A stretch of DNA of 64,000 nt from Ptychodera flava (GCF_041260155.1 NC_091935.1:7493501-7557500); one strand, 5' to 3'. Shown: positions 38,824 through 51,314, counted from the stretch's first letter. The notes: generated by a model from the letters alone, not told the origin. Numbers and translations are program-made.

Positions 38824-39509
38824 CACAGAGAAACATACACAGAGTGGCAACACTTGCATGCCTTCTGTTCCATGGTCGTCTCGGTAGACTATTGGCTTTT
38901 CATATTAAAATGAGCTTCAAAGGTGTTAAACTTTTTGGAGGCTTTGTTTGTGGTTGATAATTACACGAGATTATGCGAAAAATACGACGAGATGGCATCG
39001 TACTGCCAGTCGCGTAGCAACCATAGTTACTTTGTGAGCTCTCAGGCCAGAAACACTGCTTCACGCCAATCAAAACATAACACGCCAGCAGTTTCATAAA
39101 CATGTCCTTCCTTGACGCACGTGTAAAAGACGGTATTACTGACCGTAAACCAGACAGTATCGATAAAAGACTTTCAAATTTGGTTCAAACACACTCATTA
39201 TATATTCATAAAAATATGAGAGGAATTTTTAAAACGGTAAAACTCATTTTCCTGAAGCTCAAAACACTCCCGTTTTCGCCAGCACGTCAATTCTGCTCAG
39301 CACCACACGACAACAACAACACAAACTTTGCTGAACATACTTTCGCTTAACAATTGGCGAAAATCCGAAAATTACCGAAGGATTCATGGTCGGCACTCTT
39401 CGGAAAAGAGAGGCGAGAGCAACCTGAGGCGAGGCGAACATGGATGGGTTACGTAACCGCTTCACGCCTTAAACAATACGCGTTGCCACTCTATCTATGT
39501 TTCTCTATG
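38824..39509. mobile_element. Non-autonomous TIR element copy 1, 686 bp, 7-bp target duplication
   Basis: The ends begin CACAGAGAAACATA and CATAGAGAAACATA (opposite strand) and match over 28 bases with three differences. ATCTGAT is repeated exactly at 38817-38823 and 39510-39516. Block 1 shows the empty site at about 17605 (CCATCCGATTAGTC), and block 3 shows CATCTGATTACTC. Inside is a frame related to the second copy (MFMKLLACYVLIGVKQCFWP on the minus strand), but no transposase is recognised. Confidence 0.85.
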
Positions 39510-42500
39510 ATCTGATTAGTCAACTGTCAGATAGGATGAAGGACCAAATCACGTGACCTACTTCGTGACCGGGGTTACGTGTATGTACACTTGTAATATG
39601 TTGATTATGAATGAAACACATTTTTTACAACTTATCAGAGATGCAGAGGATTTATTGCACCACAGGTCATTTTCCAACGCACTCTGGGTCGACCAAATCG
39701 TTGTGCGAAAAGACATTTGATTAGACATGTTTAAGTCTAAAATTTGGGGACCCCATATAGATTTTTATTTTTAGCCACTTCTAGATCAGATTCCCCCTTG
39801 CCGAAAATAATGACAGCTCCTTAAACGTATACTTTCCAGTTTTAAGGGAAAGGAGAGGTGAGCTGGGTCTCATACGTGCGTATGTCTTCAATACCCCGGG
39901 ACAATTATTTTTTCACAGTTTAGCTTCATGTCGAGGCCTTTAACCTAAACTGTACACAGTTACTTTATCATATATTTATAAGAATTTTACGGTTTCTTTT
40001 ATAAATATTTCAACAGTACCGTTTCAGGCAAGACATGCTCTTGCCAGTTCCAGCGGGATAAAGCTAACAATAGACGAATTCGATCTTTGAACGCTAACAA
40101 AAGTTACGGACATCATCCTGCACATTTTTCCAGGTCGAAGTGTTCAACTCTGCAGTAAAGTATTTGACTCACTATCAAACGTTGCTAAACTGAACTCACT
40201 ACACGAGGTTACAAGTTCGCTGATGTTTCCACCATGACGTCAACGAGTTAGCAGGCGTTCTGTCACACTATAAACGAGGAAGTACGGCGATAGACCCGGG
40301 AAGTTTATTTGTTGTTTCCGAAGAGCAAATATAATGTAGGTCTGTCATTGATTTTGTTTCGTTTACTGCTCGCAGTACAACCTTTATCAAGGCACAAACT
40401 AATCCCGTCATCTTAATTAGAGACCTGCGGTCGGATCCGCTTCACATCTCTAAATGCCACCATTGATAATTTCATGACTCAATATACCATGCAGTAAATA
40501 TGTCACATTAATCTGTACGTAGAAGTTGTTGTCTGAAATGCTCACGAAGCAGTGAGATAAATAACACCATTTATAATGCTAGATATTCACTTGTGATACT
40601 TGTAATGTTTGCCAGTACGATCTACAGGCGAACTTGTCGCTGCGAACCAGTGATCTAACAAGGCATTTTTCTGTATAAGCATAAAGCATACTGTACTAAA
40701 ATTGACATATAGACATATTAAATCATTATCTCTCCGAGACAATAGTTGTAAGCATTCTTTATGATACATTTTACATATAAGTTGCATTGGCGACTGTGAC
40801 ATCCTTGTCAAGTCGCAATTTACAGCATCATATGTAGCCATTGTGTTCCTCAATGCTGATCAATATCATAGTTGATTACTATTACGCGCACGAGATTGCA
40901 GTCGCAATGGATGGTTACTGCAACTTGTGGTCGAATGCACTTCCAAGTAAAGCTTACAATTTAAATAAAAACGTCCGTAGTAACGATGTACGAATTTCCA
41001 ATTTCTGACGGTGTAAATTCCAAAAGATCGCAGAAAATTTTGGATAAAAATGCCTTTGTTAGTGAAGGAACTTTGAGCTTTCTAGGAATCGGTCCAATCA
41101 TCAAATTTATACTATGATACAAGTTTTGTTACTGACGCAGATCCTATATGTACTAGGAATAGAATGTTTTCAAAGTATTGGAACTCGCTACTTTCTGATA
41201 TATAGCCGTCGAAATTAAGGTATTAGTATGTTTTCGATGTTTTACAAAAGATAGAAGAAAACTTTGAAATTGGTAGTATGATGTAAAATACCTTCCATGT
41301 AAATAAATAAGTAGCCAAACCGAAATAATCAACGACTTTGCTTTGTGTACTTGGTCGATCCGAAAAGAGTAAATTTATGTCAATTCATATAGACTGAAGA
41401 CTGTGTTAAAACTAATAAAACGTAAAAACCATCATATTCCCAGGAACCCCTGGTTGTTGAAAAAGATACGCCGAGGCCCCTATAAAAGTAAGCTTCGATT
41501 TTTTCATGGTAGAGATCGGACCAAGTGTTCTACAGGTGAGCCAAGATCGAAGTAAAAATTTCCACTGACAAAAACTAACTTCCTATAGTTAATGAGAGTA
41601 TCACTATAGAAAATATTAGAAAGTGGAAGACTACAATGATAATGACCGAAGGAAAACACTTATTAGAAGATTTTAGTAAACCATTTTAAAGTTAACTTTT
41701 ATTGCTACACCAATTACATACACTGTTGGGGAAAAACGATAAAGCGATTATGCATTAGCACTATGAAAGATCAGAACTAGCTCGTTAGCATTAACATCTG
41801 CAGATATTTATGACAGATATGAAATGTGAAAAAATTATCTCGATGATAAAGAAACCAACTTCCTTCCTTGAAATTAACCACAACAAATATGTATCCTTAA
41901 TTTGTCAAAAATTTAATGAGTAAATTACTTCAAAAGAAAATACTAGTAAAGATATATGAACATACAAAAATATCGCTTGAAGAATTGATAGTTTAACGTG
42001 CAAAATAACAACTTAGAATACCTACAATTTTTTAGAGTCATACAGACATCTGATAGCTACATGAGTCACCTTTTTAATAATATAAAATGTACTAAAGTCT
42101 TTAGAAAGTTTAGGGGTAAAACATAATGAATTTCAGTAGTAGAATTCAAAGGTGCTAAAATGTTTTATTTGAATGACAACAAATAAAGTAGCAAGACTGA
42201 GGAAGAATATTGACTAATGTTGTCGAAAAATAAGGCACTAAAATTGCATGTTGCAATGTTCAATAGTTTGTATCAGTGAAAAGTATCTGAAGTGAAACAT
42301 TTGATTGGTAGCTTTAGCATGAATAAAATAACACCGAGCTGTTTTTTATGACACTGTGTTTTGGTGTAGGCCCCTACTGCTATCATAAAATTCACACCAG
42401 TTGATTTTTTTATGTCACGAATTCAAAGTCATAGTACAGCCTCGATGCTGGATTACATTTACGCATCCGTTATCCAGAACAGAATTTGTCATTGCTGAAA

Positions 42501-43517
42501 ACCAAAGCAAAGCCTGTTCAGTAACGCTAACACAGTGCCTTTTACAGGTGCCTTTTTTCCCGTTCACGTGTGAACTGTTTGATGGCCAGCAATTCCTGAT
42601 ATTCGAATTGCGAACTTTCGCGAGATTTAACATTGTGCGCAGGCGCATTGAATGTGATTTTCCTATTTGGAGCAGACGGTAGGACAATTTTTTACCGCGA
42701 ATCACGATTTACGTGCAGCAGTTGCTAGGGATATGCCAGAGTTCCAGTGCGCAGTACGGGATTGCAAATCGCATACCCATGAGCTCCGAAATGTGGAAAA
42801 GTATCCATGGATGAGTGGGGTGACTTTCCACGCCTTCCCTCTTCGAATATCGCAGAGAAATCTTCGCCGGAAATGGATTGATCTCTGTTATCGCGAGCCA
42901 TCGTGGTTCCCCAACAAGTTCTCCAGAGTTTGTTCAAGTCACTTTGATCCTGACAATTTACCCTCTGCCCGTAGCCGGAATCACTGTATCGTTCCCTGCA
43001 AATTCCCTTACAACAACTTGGGGAATTTGTGAAATCCATCCCATCCGAGAAACCAGTGGCAGCTAAACCGCAGTTTAGACACCGCTCGTGCACAACGAAC
43101 GGAGAATAACTTACAAGTTGATCATGGCATCGAGACTGACACTCAACTTACATCTCTTGACGTCACGATTTCGACGGATTCTAGAAATCGACAGAGTTAT
43201 CCGTCCGTATGCATGAAAAGTAAGTTTATTCTTGTTAATGTAATGCTTGCTAAAGTCTTATGTTGTTTGTATGTGTTTGTGTGTCTTTTTATATCTTTCC
43301 AAATTCATTTTCATTGTTCACGGTCGTGCATCGATGGCCATTTTACCCGGCCAGATGATCTTCTGCGCGGCTTTCACGTCTTGTAGCCGGCCGCCTTGCA
43401 TGAACGAAATTTTGATTGTATAAGGATTGGCTTCTCATATTTCTTGCTATCGAATATGAGTCACGATGCATTTTTTAATGTAAGTAACACAATTTTATTG
43501 ACCGATGTGATGTAAAC

Positions 43518-44168
43518 CATAGAGAAACAGGGTATTGTTTAAGGCGTGAAGCGGTTACGTAACCCATCCATGTTCGCCTCGCCTTAGGTTGCTCTCGCCT
43601 CTCTTTTCCGAAGAGTGCCGACCATGAATCCTTCGGTAATTTTCGGATTTTCGCAAATTGTTAAGCGAAAGTATGTTCGGCAAAGTTTGTGTTGTTGTTG
43701 TCGTGTGGTGCTGAGCAGAATTGACGTGCTGGCGAAAACGGGAGTGTTTTGATTCCTCTCATATGTTTTATGAATATATAATGAGTGTGTTTGAACCAAA
43801 TTTGAAAGTCTTTTATCGATACTGTCTGGTGTTACTCAATGGTTTACGGTCAGTAATACCGTCTTTTACACGTGCGTCAAGGAAGGACATGTTTATGAAA
43901 CTGCTGGCGTGTTATGTTTTGATTGACGTGAAGCAGTGTTTCTGGCCTGAGAGCTCACAAAGTAACTATGGTTGCTACGCGACTGGCAGTACGATGCCAT
44001 CTCGTCGTATTTTTCGCATAATCTCGTGTAATTATCAACCACAAACAAAGCCTCCAAAAAGTTTAACACCTTTGGAGCTCATTTTAATATGAAAAGCCAA
44101 TAGTCTATCGAGACGACCACGGAACAAAAGGCATGCAAGCGTTGCGACTCTGTCTATGTTACTCTGTG
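43518..44168. mobile_element. Non-autonomous TIR element copy 2, 651 bp, reversed, in transposase intron 1
   Basis: The same element as at 38824-39509 in the opposite orientation. The ends are CATAGAGAAACA and, on the other strand, CACAGAGTAACATA; the left inverted repeat has a short internal deletion. The 7-base sequence TGTAAAC is repeated exactly at 43511-43517 and 44169-44175. The plus-strand frame 43721-44092 contains MFMKLLACYVLIDVKQCFWP, shared with copy 1 (67 codons there), but it matches no known family. Confidence 0.88.
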
Positions 44169-45363
44169 TGTAAACATAATAATTTCTAGTACGCGTAAAA
44201 ACTTGCGCGTCGTACGCCCGCGTCTGTGATCATTCTAGTAATAGAATTTGGAATTTTTGTTCTTGCATGCATCTTTCCGTAACGTAACCTTAGTAGTGGT
44301 CTCGTCGAAAGTTTCAGTAGTCACTATATACAAATAGTACTACTCATGTAATTTATTTTGTTTCTTTCCTTGATAGACGCAGTAATTACCATCACCAACC
44401 CACCAAGTGATGACCATGTGTATTGCAAAATTGATCATGATGTAAATGAAGTATCAAGTGTGTGCGTTGCAACTCAGACTGACATTACAGGTATCACCAT
44501 TCTCATCGTAAAATGTACCTATAAGTAACTCAAAAGCTGCAATCATATTTTTATTTACTGCTGAATATAAGAAAGCCTCAAAAATTTGTTCATCTTTGTT
44601 TACTTTGTCAATAGTTTATCATAGCCACAATAGCATAAATACTCAAATGTGTTCAGAGTCTGAGTGTCATGTCATCATTGGAAATGATCAACCTCATTTG
44701 ATTAAAGTTTTGTGTATTTTGAGTAGACATTTATACCGGAAATACAATTTTAGGTATTTCAGTGTTTTTTCATAGGTTTGTGAAGATGGTATGGCAACCC
44801 AATACCAGTTCTGATGCCCTCTAATACATTTGTATTGGTATTTTCAAGGGAACCTAATCAAAATTTTTTAGGGTACTGACATACAAAAACCAGAAATATG
44901 GTTCCATTGATAGTGCTTTCAATACTATTTTTGTGTTGTTTATAGTGTGATTTTGATATTTTTTTATATACATACTAAATCTCACATAATATAATTATAA
45001 TGTAATATCATCTGATATTAGGTTAACAATCATTCATTGTTGTTAATTTATAATTAGGGTCATATATATCACGAATCTATGAAGTAAATTTGCTCTTACA
45101 AGGGAGGATTCATGAGTTGGAGAATGCTCTCACTGATGAAGAAACATTGTGGCGAGACCTGTCTGTAGACAGTGTTCTCAAAGATGATAAAAGCTGCATG
45201 AAATATACAGGTATGTTTAATTTTCTCATAAAATCATGCTTTTATAGTAAAAAGGACTCATGTTGGCTAGCCATATTTCGGTATCTAGCAGTATACAAGG
45301 ACAAATGACATTCATCTCTTTTGTAGTCATTTTCTCAGGAGACACCTTCTGTCTGATGTTTAA

Positions 45364-45448
45364 CCCTTTCACCCCAAGTTCCCTGTATACAGGTCCAACT
45401 TTATCATAGAAAACAATGGATTTGGAACAAACCATGGTGGTGAAAGGG
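45364..45448. mobile_element. 85-bp TTAA-flanked MITE (piggyBac-like ends), copy 1
   Basis: TTAA at 45360-45363 and 45449-45452 flanks ends CCCTTTCACC and GGTGAAAGGG, perfect inverted repeats of 10 bases. The centre shares CCCTGTATACAGGTCCA and AAAACAATGGATTTGG with the copy at 56532. TTAA target sites and CCCTTT-type ends are typical of piggyBac-like elements. It lies in intron 3 of the decayed transposase. Confidence 0.85.
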
Positions 45449-48364
45449 TTAAGTCTGGTCTTGATTTCAGTTTGCTAAAACAATGTTGATTTTACATTGG
45501 GATGCATTGAGAAGAGAGAAAATATAAAATGAAATAAAATTTGTTACACAATAAAAAAGACTGGACACTTTAGTCTCAAACCTGGAAATCAAGCAGTTTT
45601 CACAAAGAAAATGTAAGAGCTAAGAATTCTAAACATTTTTATTCTGTACAATTACAGTGTGTACATCCAATCAACTTACAAACAGTTAAAAGTACCTGGG
45701 TCTCTGATGAAAAGTTTTGTCACTTTGTATTTTTTCTCATCCAGGATCAATTCTTTCTTTTCAAAGTCATAATGTATGGCCCTGTATGACAACAGTATTG
45801 GTGGAAAGTGACTTGTCATAGATCTTGTGCTAATATATATTTTCAAGTGTTTTACAGCTGTTTTACTTATTTTTTCTGCACTGTGTATTTACGAATAGGT
45901 ATAAAATCAAGGAGCCAGCTAACGGATGTTTTCAATACAGTATCAACAGCAACAGCTGGTGGTAAAAATATTGGATACTGGTATGGCAAACATAGTGTCA
46001 GGTAATTTTGTAGGCTTGTGAATTGTTTTTGATCAAATCTAGAAATAAATGACAACATAACGATGTTTAAACAATTCAATTTGCTCAATGTACATGGTAG
46101 GTCTGTATATCATGTTCTTGTGATAGAAGTCTTCTTATTTGTCTAGTGTAGACTTAAGTATGTACCCAATATGTTCAATGATATGCAACTTAAAAGTGAG
46201 TAAAGTGCCAGTAATACTAACTTTTGGTGATTTTTTTCACTTTTTTATTTTATAAAACAATTTCAACTTCGTATTCTAATCCCTAAAGAATGTTAAAACA
46301 TCTACTGTTTAGCATATCAACATAGAGTCTATACGAGTAAATTGTACTGTTATTGACAACATGTGAAATCTAGTCCAGATCAGGGTTAACTTGCCAATGA
46401 TAACAGTTCAGTTTACACACATGCTGAGTTGACAAGCTGTATACTGTTTATCTAAATATTGCTTGAGGTGTATAATAATAAATTCAGTGAGCTGACATTG
46501 AAAACAAAAATAGTGAAAAAATCATCAAAAGTTATCATAACTGCCCCTTAGTATTCATAAATGAGTCTTTTGTAAAAATTATTTCATCTATAAACAGTGG
46601 TCATTACACATATGCTAGTTGTGTTGACAAACATTACTGTACATTTTAGCATACTGTAGAGAGTATGAAAATAATCGCAATCATACCAATCCATAATCCA
46701 ATGACACTAGGTCAGAATTTGTAAGACAATAGTTGTAAACATAGACACAAAACAGCACAGAACAGACAGTAAATAGATGGTACACAAACAAAGTCAAATT
46801 CATGAAAGAAAGATATATGGACCTCTCGCCAAAAGACCAAGAAGTGATGTCAGGTGTTTCGAAAATAGTAAGCGCATCCTGCCCCACATGTGGCACCAGC
46901 CACATATCAATCTGTAAGTCAGATAGGTAGTGGTCACTAACTACGTCAAGTAGAACATGAATATTTAAAGAGTGCTGGTAAGTAAAGCTAATGGATTAGT
47001 ATATTAAATATTAGGCCGAGGGTCAAGATAAAAGTTTCTCTGAAACTTCTCATTGGTTTGAAAATGTAATACACTCTCCATTTGGTGTTTAAACACTAAA
47101 TATATTGGCTTTGTTGACAAGCAGAACACTATATACTGTATTATGTTATGGTGAAGAAGATGAAAGTGTGCATGCGTGTTTGATGTCCGGATTAAAAAAT
47201 ATGCCAAATTACAGATAACATTAACATAATCAGTCTATAGAATGAAAATAATTAAAAATTCTAATCTTTCTGTTCAATTTTCAGTGACATGGACACCAGA
47301 AAACAACATCATAGCGAAAGATCCAATTCAAAACCTGGAAGGAAAAGGAAACTTAGTCCTATTCAAGAGTTGTTGATAACGCTTTTGAGGCTTCGACAGG
47401 GATTGTCATTATTTATTTTAGCTGATATGTTTGCTACGTCAGCTACTCGGGTGTCCCAGGTTTTCATCACCTGGATTACTGCTATGTCTCCGCTTTTGAA
47501 ATGGCCCTCGAAGAGACGAGTGTTAAAAACATGCCACATAGTTTTAAGCTGAAATATAGGGCCACTAGAGTTTTAATTGATTGTACAGAGTTTTACATTC
47601 AAAAGCCATCAATGCCCAAAGCACAGTATATTACATATTATAATTACAAATCAAGAAATACATGTAAGGCTCTTATAGGTATAACACCAGATGGCTACAT
47701 CAGTTTTTCTCAGAGTTGTGGGGAGGAAATGCATCCGATCGTTATATTACCAAGGAATGTGGTATCATTGATTTGCTTGAAAGGGGTGACCTGGTCATGG
47801 CAGATACAGGGTTTTTGATCAGAGACTTATGTTTAAAGAGGCATGCAGATCTTGCAATTCCACCTTTTACACGCAAGTGCTCATGGGCAAGGGGAAACAT
47901 TTGAGTCTAAAAGAAATCATTCAGACACGAAATATTGCTCGATTGAGAATTCATTTTGAGAGAGTCATCAAAAGAATATTTTTTTTCTCTTTTATCAAGT
48001 ACAATACCATTGTCTCTAAAACCTGTAGCCAATTAGATGTTGATAGTTGCAGCAGCACTGTGCAATCTTTATGAACCACTTGTGAAAAGGTAGCATGATT
48101 CAGAGACATGTCACGGAGTGTGTCACACACGTTTGCCAATTCTTGTGCTGATGAACAGGTTATAACTGTGAAAACAGGTCACATATTTTGAAGAATGCCT
48201 ATGGAAAGAATGTTTCTCATAATGTATAGCCATGCTAATGTCAATTGCCCTTAGTACTAGTATAAATTCAAATTAGGAGGAACAGCAAATTTTGATTGTT
48301 TTCCATTAAAGGGACAAGCTCGGCCACTTTTTCATGAATTTTGTTTGATATGATATACTACTCA

Positions 48365-48580
48365 TATTGTTTGACATGTTGAAAGATACTGAATGAATGG
48401 GTGACCATGCATATATTCGATCCCGCTTTTAGACATGATACATGAAACCATTACAAAAATGAATTAATGGTCATGACCATTAATTCATTTTCGTGATGGT
48501 TTCATTTGATTGATCCAAAACCAGGGTTGAATATATGCATGGTCACCTATTCATTATCTTTCAACGTGTCAAACAATATA
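48365..48580. repeat. Long hairpin between converging transposon genes
   Basis: Inverted arms of about 100 bases run from ATTGTTTGACATGTTGAAAG on the left to its complement CTTTCAACGTGTCAAACAAT on the right, with a near-perfect centre around ATTAATGGTCATGACCATTAAT. It lies between the transposase stop (48093) and the nuclease stop (48614). It may be a nested MITE, or part of the element's shared 3' end. Confidence 0.8.
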
Positions 48581-48613
48581 CTAACCAAACCACAGTTATG
48601 CAAAAGACAATGA

Positions 48614-49014
48614 TTAAAAGTAAGATTGCCTTTGAATATTTGGAAAAATCCATGACATGAACAAGTTAGTAAGCTTGGAGTGCCACACATCCCATAATGC
48701 TTGATCATGGTAAATTCTCTCCACATGAATGTTTGGATGTTTGCCTAAAAACAGTACAAAATCACAGTATTCCACTTTAGCCAATGCCATCTGCATCTGA
48801 ATTTGTGTCATCCATGGACCAGAACCAAGGTGAACACACTTGTTCTCATCTATACTTATATTATTGCTTTTGAGATTAGCAAACTCTTCCAAACTACAAT
48901 CAGCACCTGTACTTGGGCACTTTATTTCAACAACCCCTCTCCCATGACATTTACATTCAACCATGGCATCAGGGCTTGCTCCTAGATGGGGTTTATCAGG
49001 AACAACAATCAACC
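48614..49014 (-). CDS. YqaJ-like nuclease, last exon, of the ISL2EU-like element
   Basis: An open exon of 401 bases on the minus strand follows an acceptor (GGGAAACAG) at 49015. It reads GLIVVPDKPHLGASPDAMV, then CHGRGVVEIKCP, then QIQMQMALAKVEYCDFVLF. These are the core motifs of YqaJ-type exonucleases (PD-(D/E)xK fold: Asp in SPDA, Glu and Lys in EIK, Gln in the following helix). It ends at SYF. The preceding exon seems to end at 49201 with a GTAAGT donor in matching phase (…LIDFE-G). That exon contains FGERVPRSMTH and runs into the minisatellite, so the N-terminal part is unclear. In ISL2EU elements such a nuclease accompanies the transposase; its exact role is not established to my knowledge. 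Confidence 0.8.
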
Positions 49015-49334
49015 CTGTTTCCCAAATCTAGCCAAGGGGTATGCTGCTCACCAGTATGGACGCATTCTATGGGTCCCACATGAGCGTCCGAATGTAAAAC
49101 GGCAGCCCGTCCCACAGCTGCCAATACATCCAGGGCTAGACGGTGGCTAGATCATTAACCCCCATAAGCTTACAATACAATGAACAACGTTGTCACTTAC
49201 CTTCAAAATCAATGAGCTTTTCGAGATCACGGACACTGAAAGAGTGATACTTTTTCCGGATGCAATCATGGGTCATGGAGCGAGGGACACGCTCACCAAA
49301 ACTTGCCAGCGCCCTCATGTGTTGGTGACAAAAA

Positions 49335-49595
49335 TCATTGACTGCGACGCCCATGTAGGAGAGAAGCAATTGACTGCGACGCAGACTTTGAATGCGGACA
49401 CATATGTCAGAGAGAAACAATTGAATGCGACGCAGACATTGAACGCGGACACATATCTCGGAGAGAAACAGTTGACTGCGACGCAGACTTTGAATGCGGA
49501 CACATATATTTCGGAGAGAAACAATTAAATGCGAACACATATGTCGGAGAGAAACAATTGAATGCGACGCTAACATTGAATGCTGACACATAAGC
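49335..49595. repeat. 51-bp minisatellite
   Basis: About four and a half copies of a unit of 51 bases contain TTGACTGCGACGCAGAC, TTGAATGCGGACACATAT and a GAGAGAAACAA tail, diverging toward the right. Because 51 is divisible by three and the unit has few stops, open frames of 17-residue repeats appear on both strands. I treat these as by-products. Confidence 0.9.
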
Positions 49596-49664
49596 CGGAG
49601 AGAAATTCTAAGTCAGGGAGAAATTACTACATAGTATAACACGTAGTTTTGGGCCACCTTAACA

Positions 49665-50980
49665 TATGGTATATGCACATAGTGTATATTTCTTTTAAGA
49701 GTTATAATACAAAAAGGTATATTTATGTTTTTTTCCTTATTGCTAATTGACATAAAAACAGAGCCCTTGAAACTTTTCATGCATATTCCAGTTTTTTGTT
49801 TAATTATCCAGATAAGTTAAGTACAGCTCTTTCATGAAAACTGGCCAGATATCAACAATAGCGCTATGCAACAGCACAGGGGAACCTTTCATGTATGCCA
49901 AGTTTCAGTTTAACATATACTGTAGCTTGCATCTAATCATTGCTTTACCTCAGCCAAAGGCTGATAGGAATTGTCCATTGCCTAAGTGAATCAATTTACA
50001 AGAAGACAAACCTAGAGTTTCCAAGGAAAGATGTTCATGTAACAGATAATACATATGATTTTATTCAGATTTAGAGTGAAATGACTCCGGAGAATAAAAT
50101 CACGAAGAGAATCACTTTTATTTCCAAGGATATTTTCGAACACTGGGACTGATTTAAGACTGGATGGATACTTATGAAAATGAAGTAACCCCTCTGTGCT
50201 GTATCAAAAATACATAACCGCCATGAAGTTTTCAAATTTATGGTGACCCCTGGATTTTGCCTGCCTACCCAGGCAGTAATAACTGAGTGCTCTTTTAGTA
50301 TTATAAAGTTGTGAATTCTCTGCGTTAACCAGACATATTTATTCGTTTGTTTCTTGTAAAAGTTTTAAAAATTGTTAAATTCAAATAAAATGTTAAAATA
50401 ACCAATGATAAATATGAAACTGGAAAAAGATAGGTAGATAAGCAACAGCGATTTTCAGTCATATTACACGTGTATGTCATTTCATCAAGTAAGCTCTTCT
50501 ATTTAAGAAAAATTGGAAAATAAGCATTGGCTGGTTTGCCAAGGGAATAAAGGAATTTGAATGTTAGCAGCACATTTCTGAATATGCTGTAGATTACTTT
50601 TTCCTCGATGCGAAAGAGTCGAACGGGTGATGTCGTACATACATCAGTGCCTTCTGCGACTGTAGCGGGTAACATCGTTGGTGGCGCACTTTGCCAGGGT
50701 ATTCACAGTTAGTCATAGTTTTCTTTCACCAAAACTGGGTAAAATTGCCCCCATACATTTAGGTTTTCAAGTTGTTCTGATACTGTGAATAAATCTGAGT
50801 AAGGTTAACCCAATGAACCATATAAATAAGCAATCAGACGATGAGCTTCTTAGCAGAAGATTTTGTAATACCTTTTCCCGAAGACAGCAATGCCTGCCCC
50901 AAAATTACAAATACATCCAAATTTAAACACGATTAGAAAAAACCTTACCAAGACCAATCCAACGAAATTTCACACTGTGT
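49665..50980. repeat. Duplicate of segment 26270-27551
   Basis: Collinear with the copy near gene B from TATGCACATAGTGTATATTTC to CCAATCCAACGAAATTT-like sequence, with many small changes. It has no LINE at the point where the other copy has one. No gene is recognised. Confidence 0.8.
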
Positions 50981-51314
50981 TTAAATCAAACTGACAAGCG
51001 GTTTCAGGTAAGATTTTTTTTGACCAAAATCAGGAAAACATGCCCCAAATACAAATATGAAAGTTTACCAATATTTCAATAGACCTAACTAAAGCCACCC
51101 CTAACAATCAACAAACGTGAAGAGACAAACAATTTCAGAGAGGAAGACGTTTTTTAACGAAAATAGGAAAAAATGGCTCCAAAATACAAATATGCAACTT
51201 TTCATCATTTTCAAAACATACAGGTAAAATGACCCTAAAGAACCTGCAAACCAAAGCAATTCGACCAGTTGCTTTCGAGAAGTAGTTTCTAATGTGAATT
51301 ATACCACTCCAGGT

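Larger units (their letters stand above)
31555..42590. repeat. Segmental duplication block 2 (about 11 kb)
   Basis: Collinear with block 1 (9035-20610). It lacks the 11860-12228 stretch and the fold-back element of block 1. It carries instead an extra repeat at about 38150-38510 and a 686-bp TIR element at 38824. The frame at 35650-35892 on the minus strand (MGQSNSFFVIRVF…) resembles 14547-14768 of block 1, but the rest of that candidate is not kept. No gene is called inside. No Roc-COR gene follows it; the THAP transposon begins at about 42600 instead. Confidence 0.85.
42733..48093 (+). pseudogene. THAP-DDE transposase, five exons, frameshifted
   Basis: Exons are 42733-43219, 44377-44490, 45058-45210, 45899-46001 and 47285-48093, with phase-consistent GT-AG junctions. 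Exon 1 encodes a THAP zinc finger: CAVRDC, GVTFHAFPL, the Trp-Cys region RKWIDLCYRE, CSSHFDPDN and the terminal CIVP. Exon 3 has a Leu-rich coiled segment (LLLQGRIHELENAL) ending MKYTG. Exon 5 starts with the HTH_Tnp_4-like part (GRKRKLSPIQELLITLLRLR, then WPSKR), followed by the DDE domain: VLIDCTE, YKSRNTCKALIGI, GDLVMADTGF and RIHFERVI supply the DDE triad. Reading frame changes occur twice in exon 1 after the THAP domain (near 43030 and 43105) and about four times in exon 5 (near 47525, 47715, 47890 and 47985-48060), so it cannot make a full protein. The end, ALCNLYEPLVKR, is family-typical. Confidence 0.85.
42600..49640. mobile_element. ISL2EU-like DNA transposon (THAP/DDE transposase plus YqaJ nuclease), decayed
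   Basis: A plus-strand THAP/DDE_Tnp_4-type transposase gene and a minus-strand YqaJ-like nuclease exon face each other, the two-gene layout known for ISL2EU elements. Left and right limits are inferred from where flanking duplications stop: block 2 homology ends at about 42590 and the 26.3-kb duplicate resumes at about 49665. I could not match terminal inverted repeats at these limits. The element holds nested small elements in its introns and a 51-base minisatellite near its right end. Confidence 0.7.

Noticed and set aside
38900-39350. Host genes at 38900-39103 and 39102-39350
   Set aside because: Both lie inside the 686-bp TIR element and recur in its second copy.
49190-49528. Plus-strand repeat protein with 17-residue units
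   Set aside because: Explained by a 51-base minisatellite; no start context or family; kept only as a finding.
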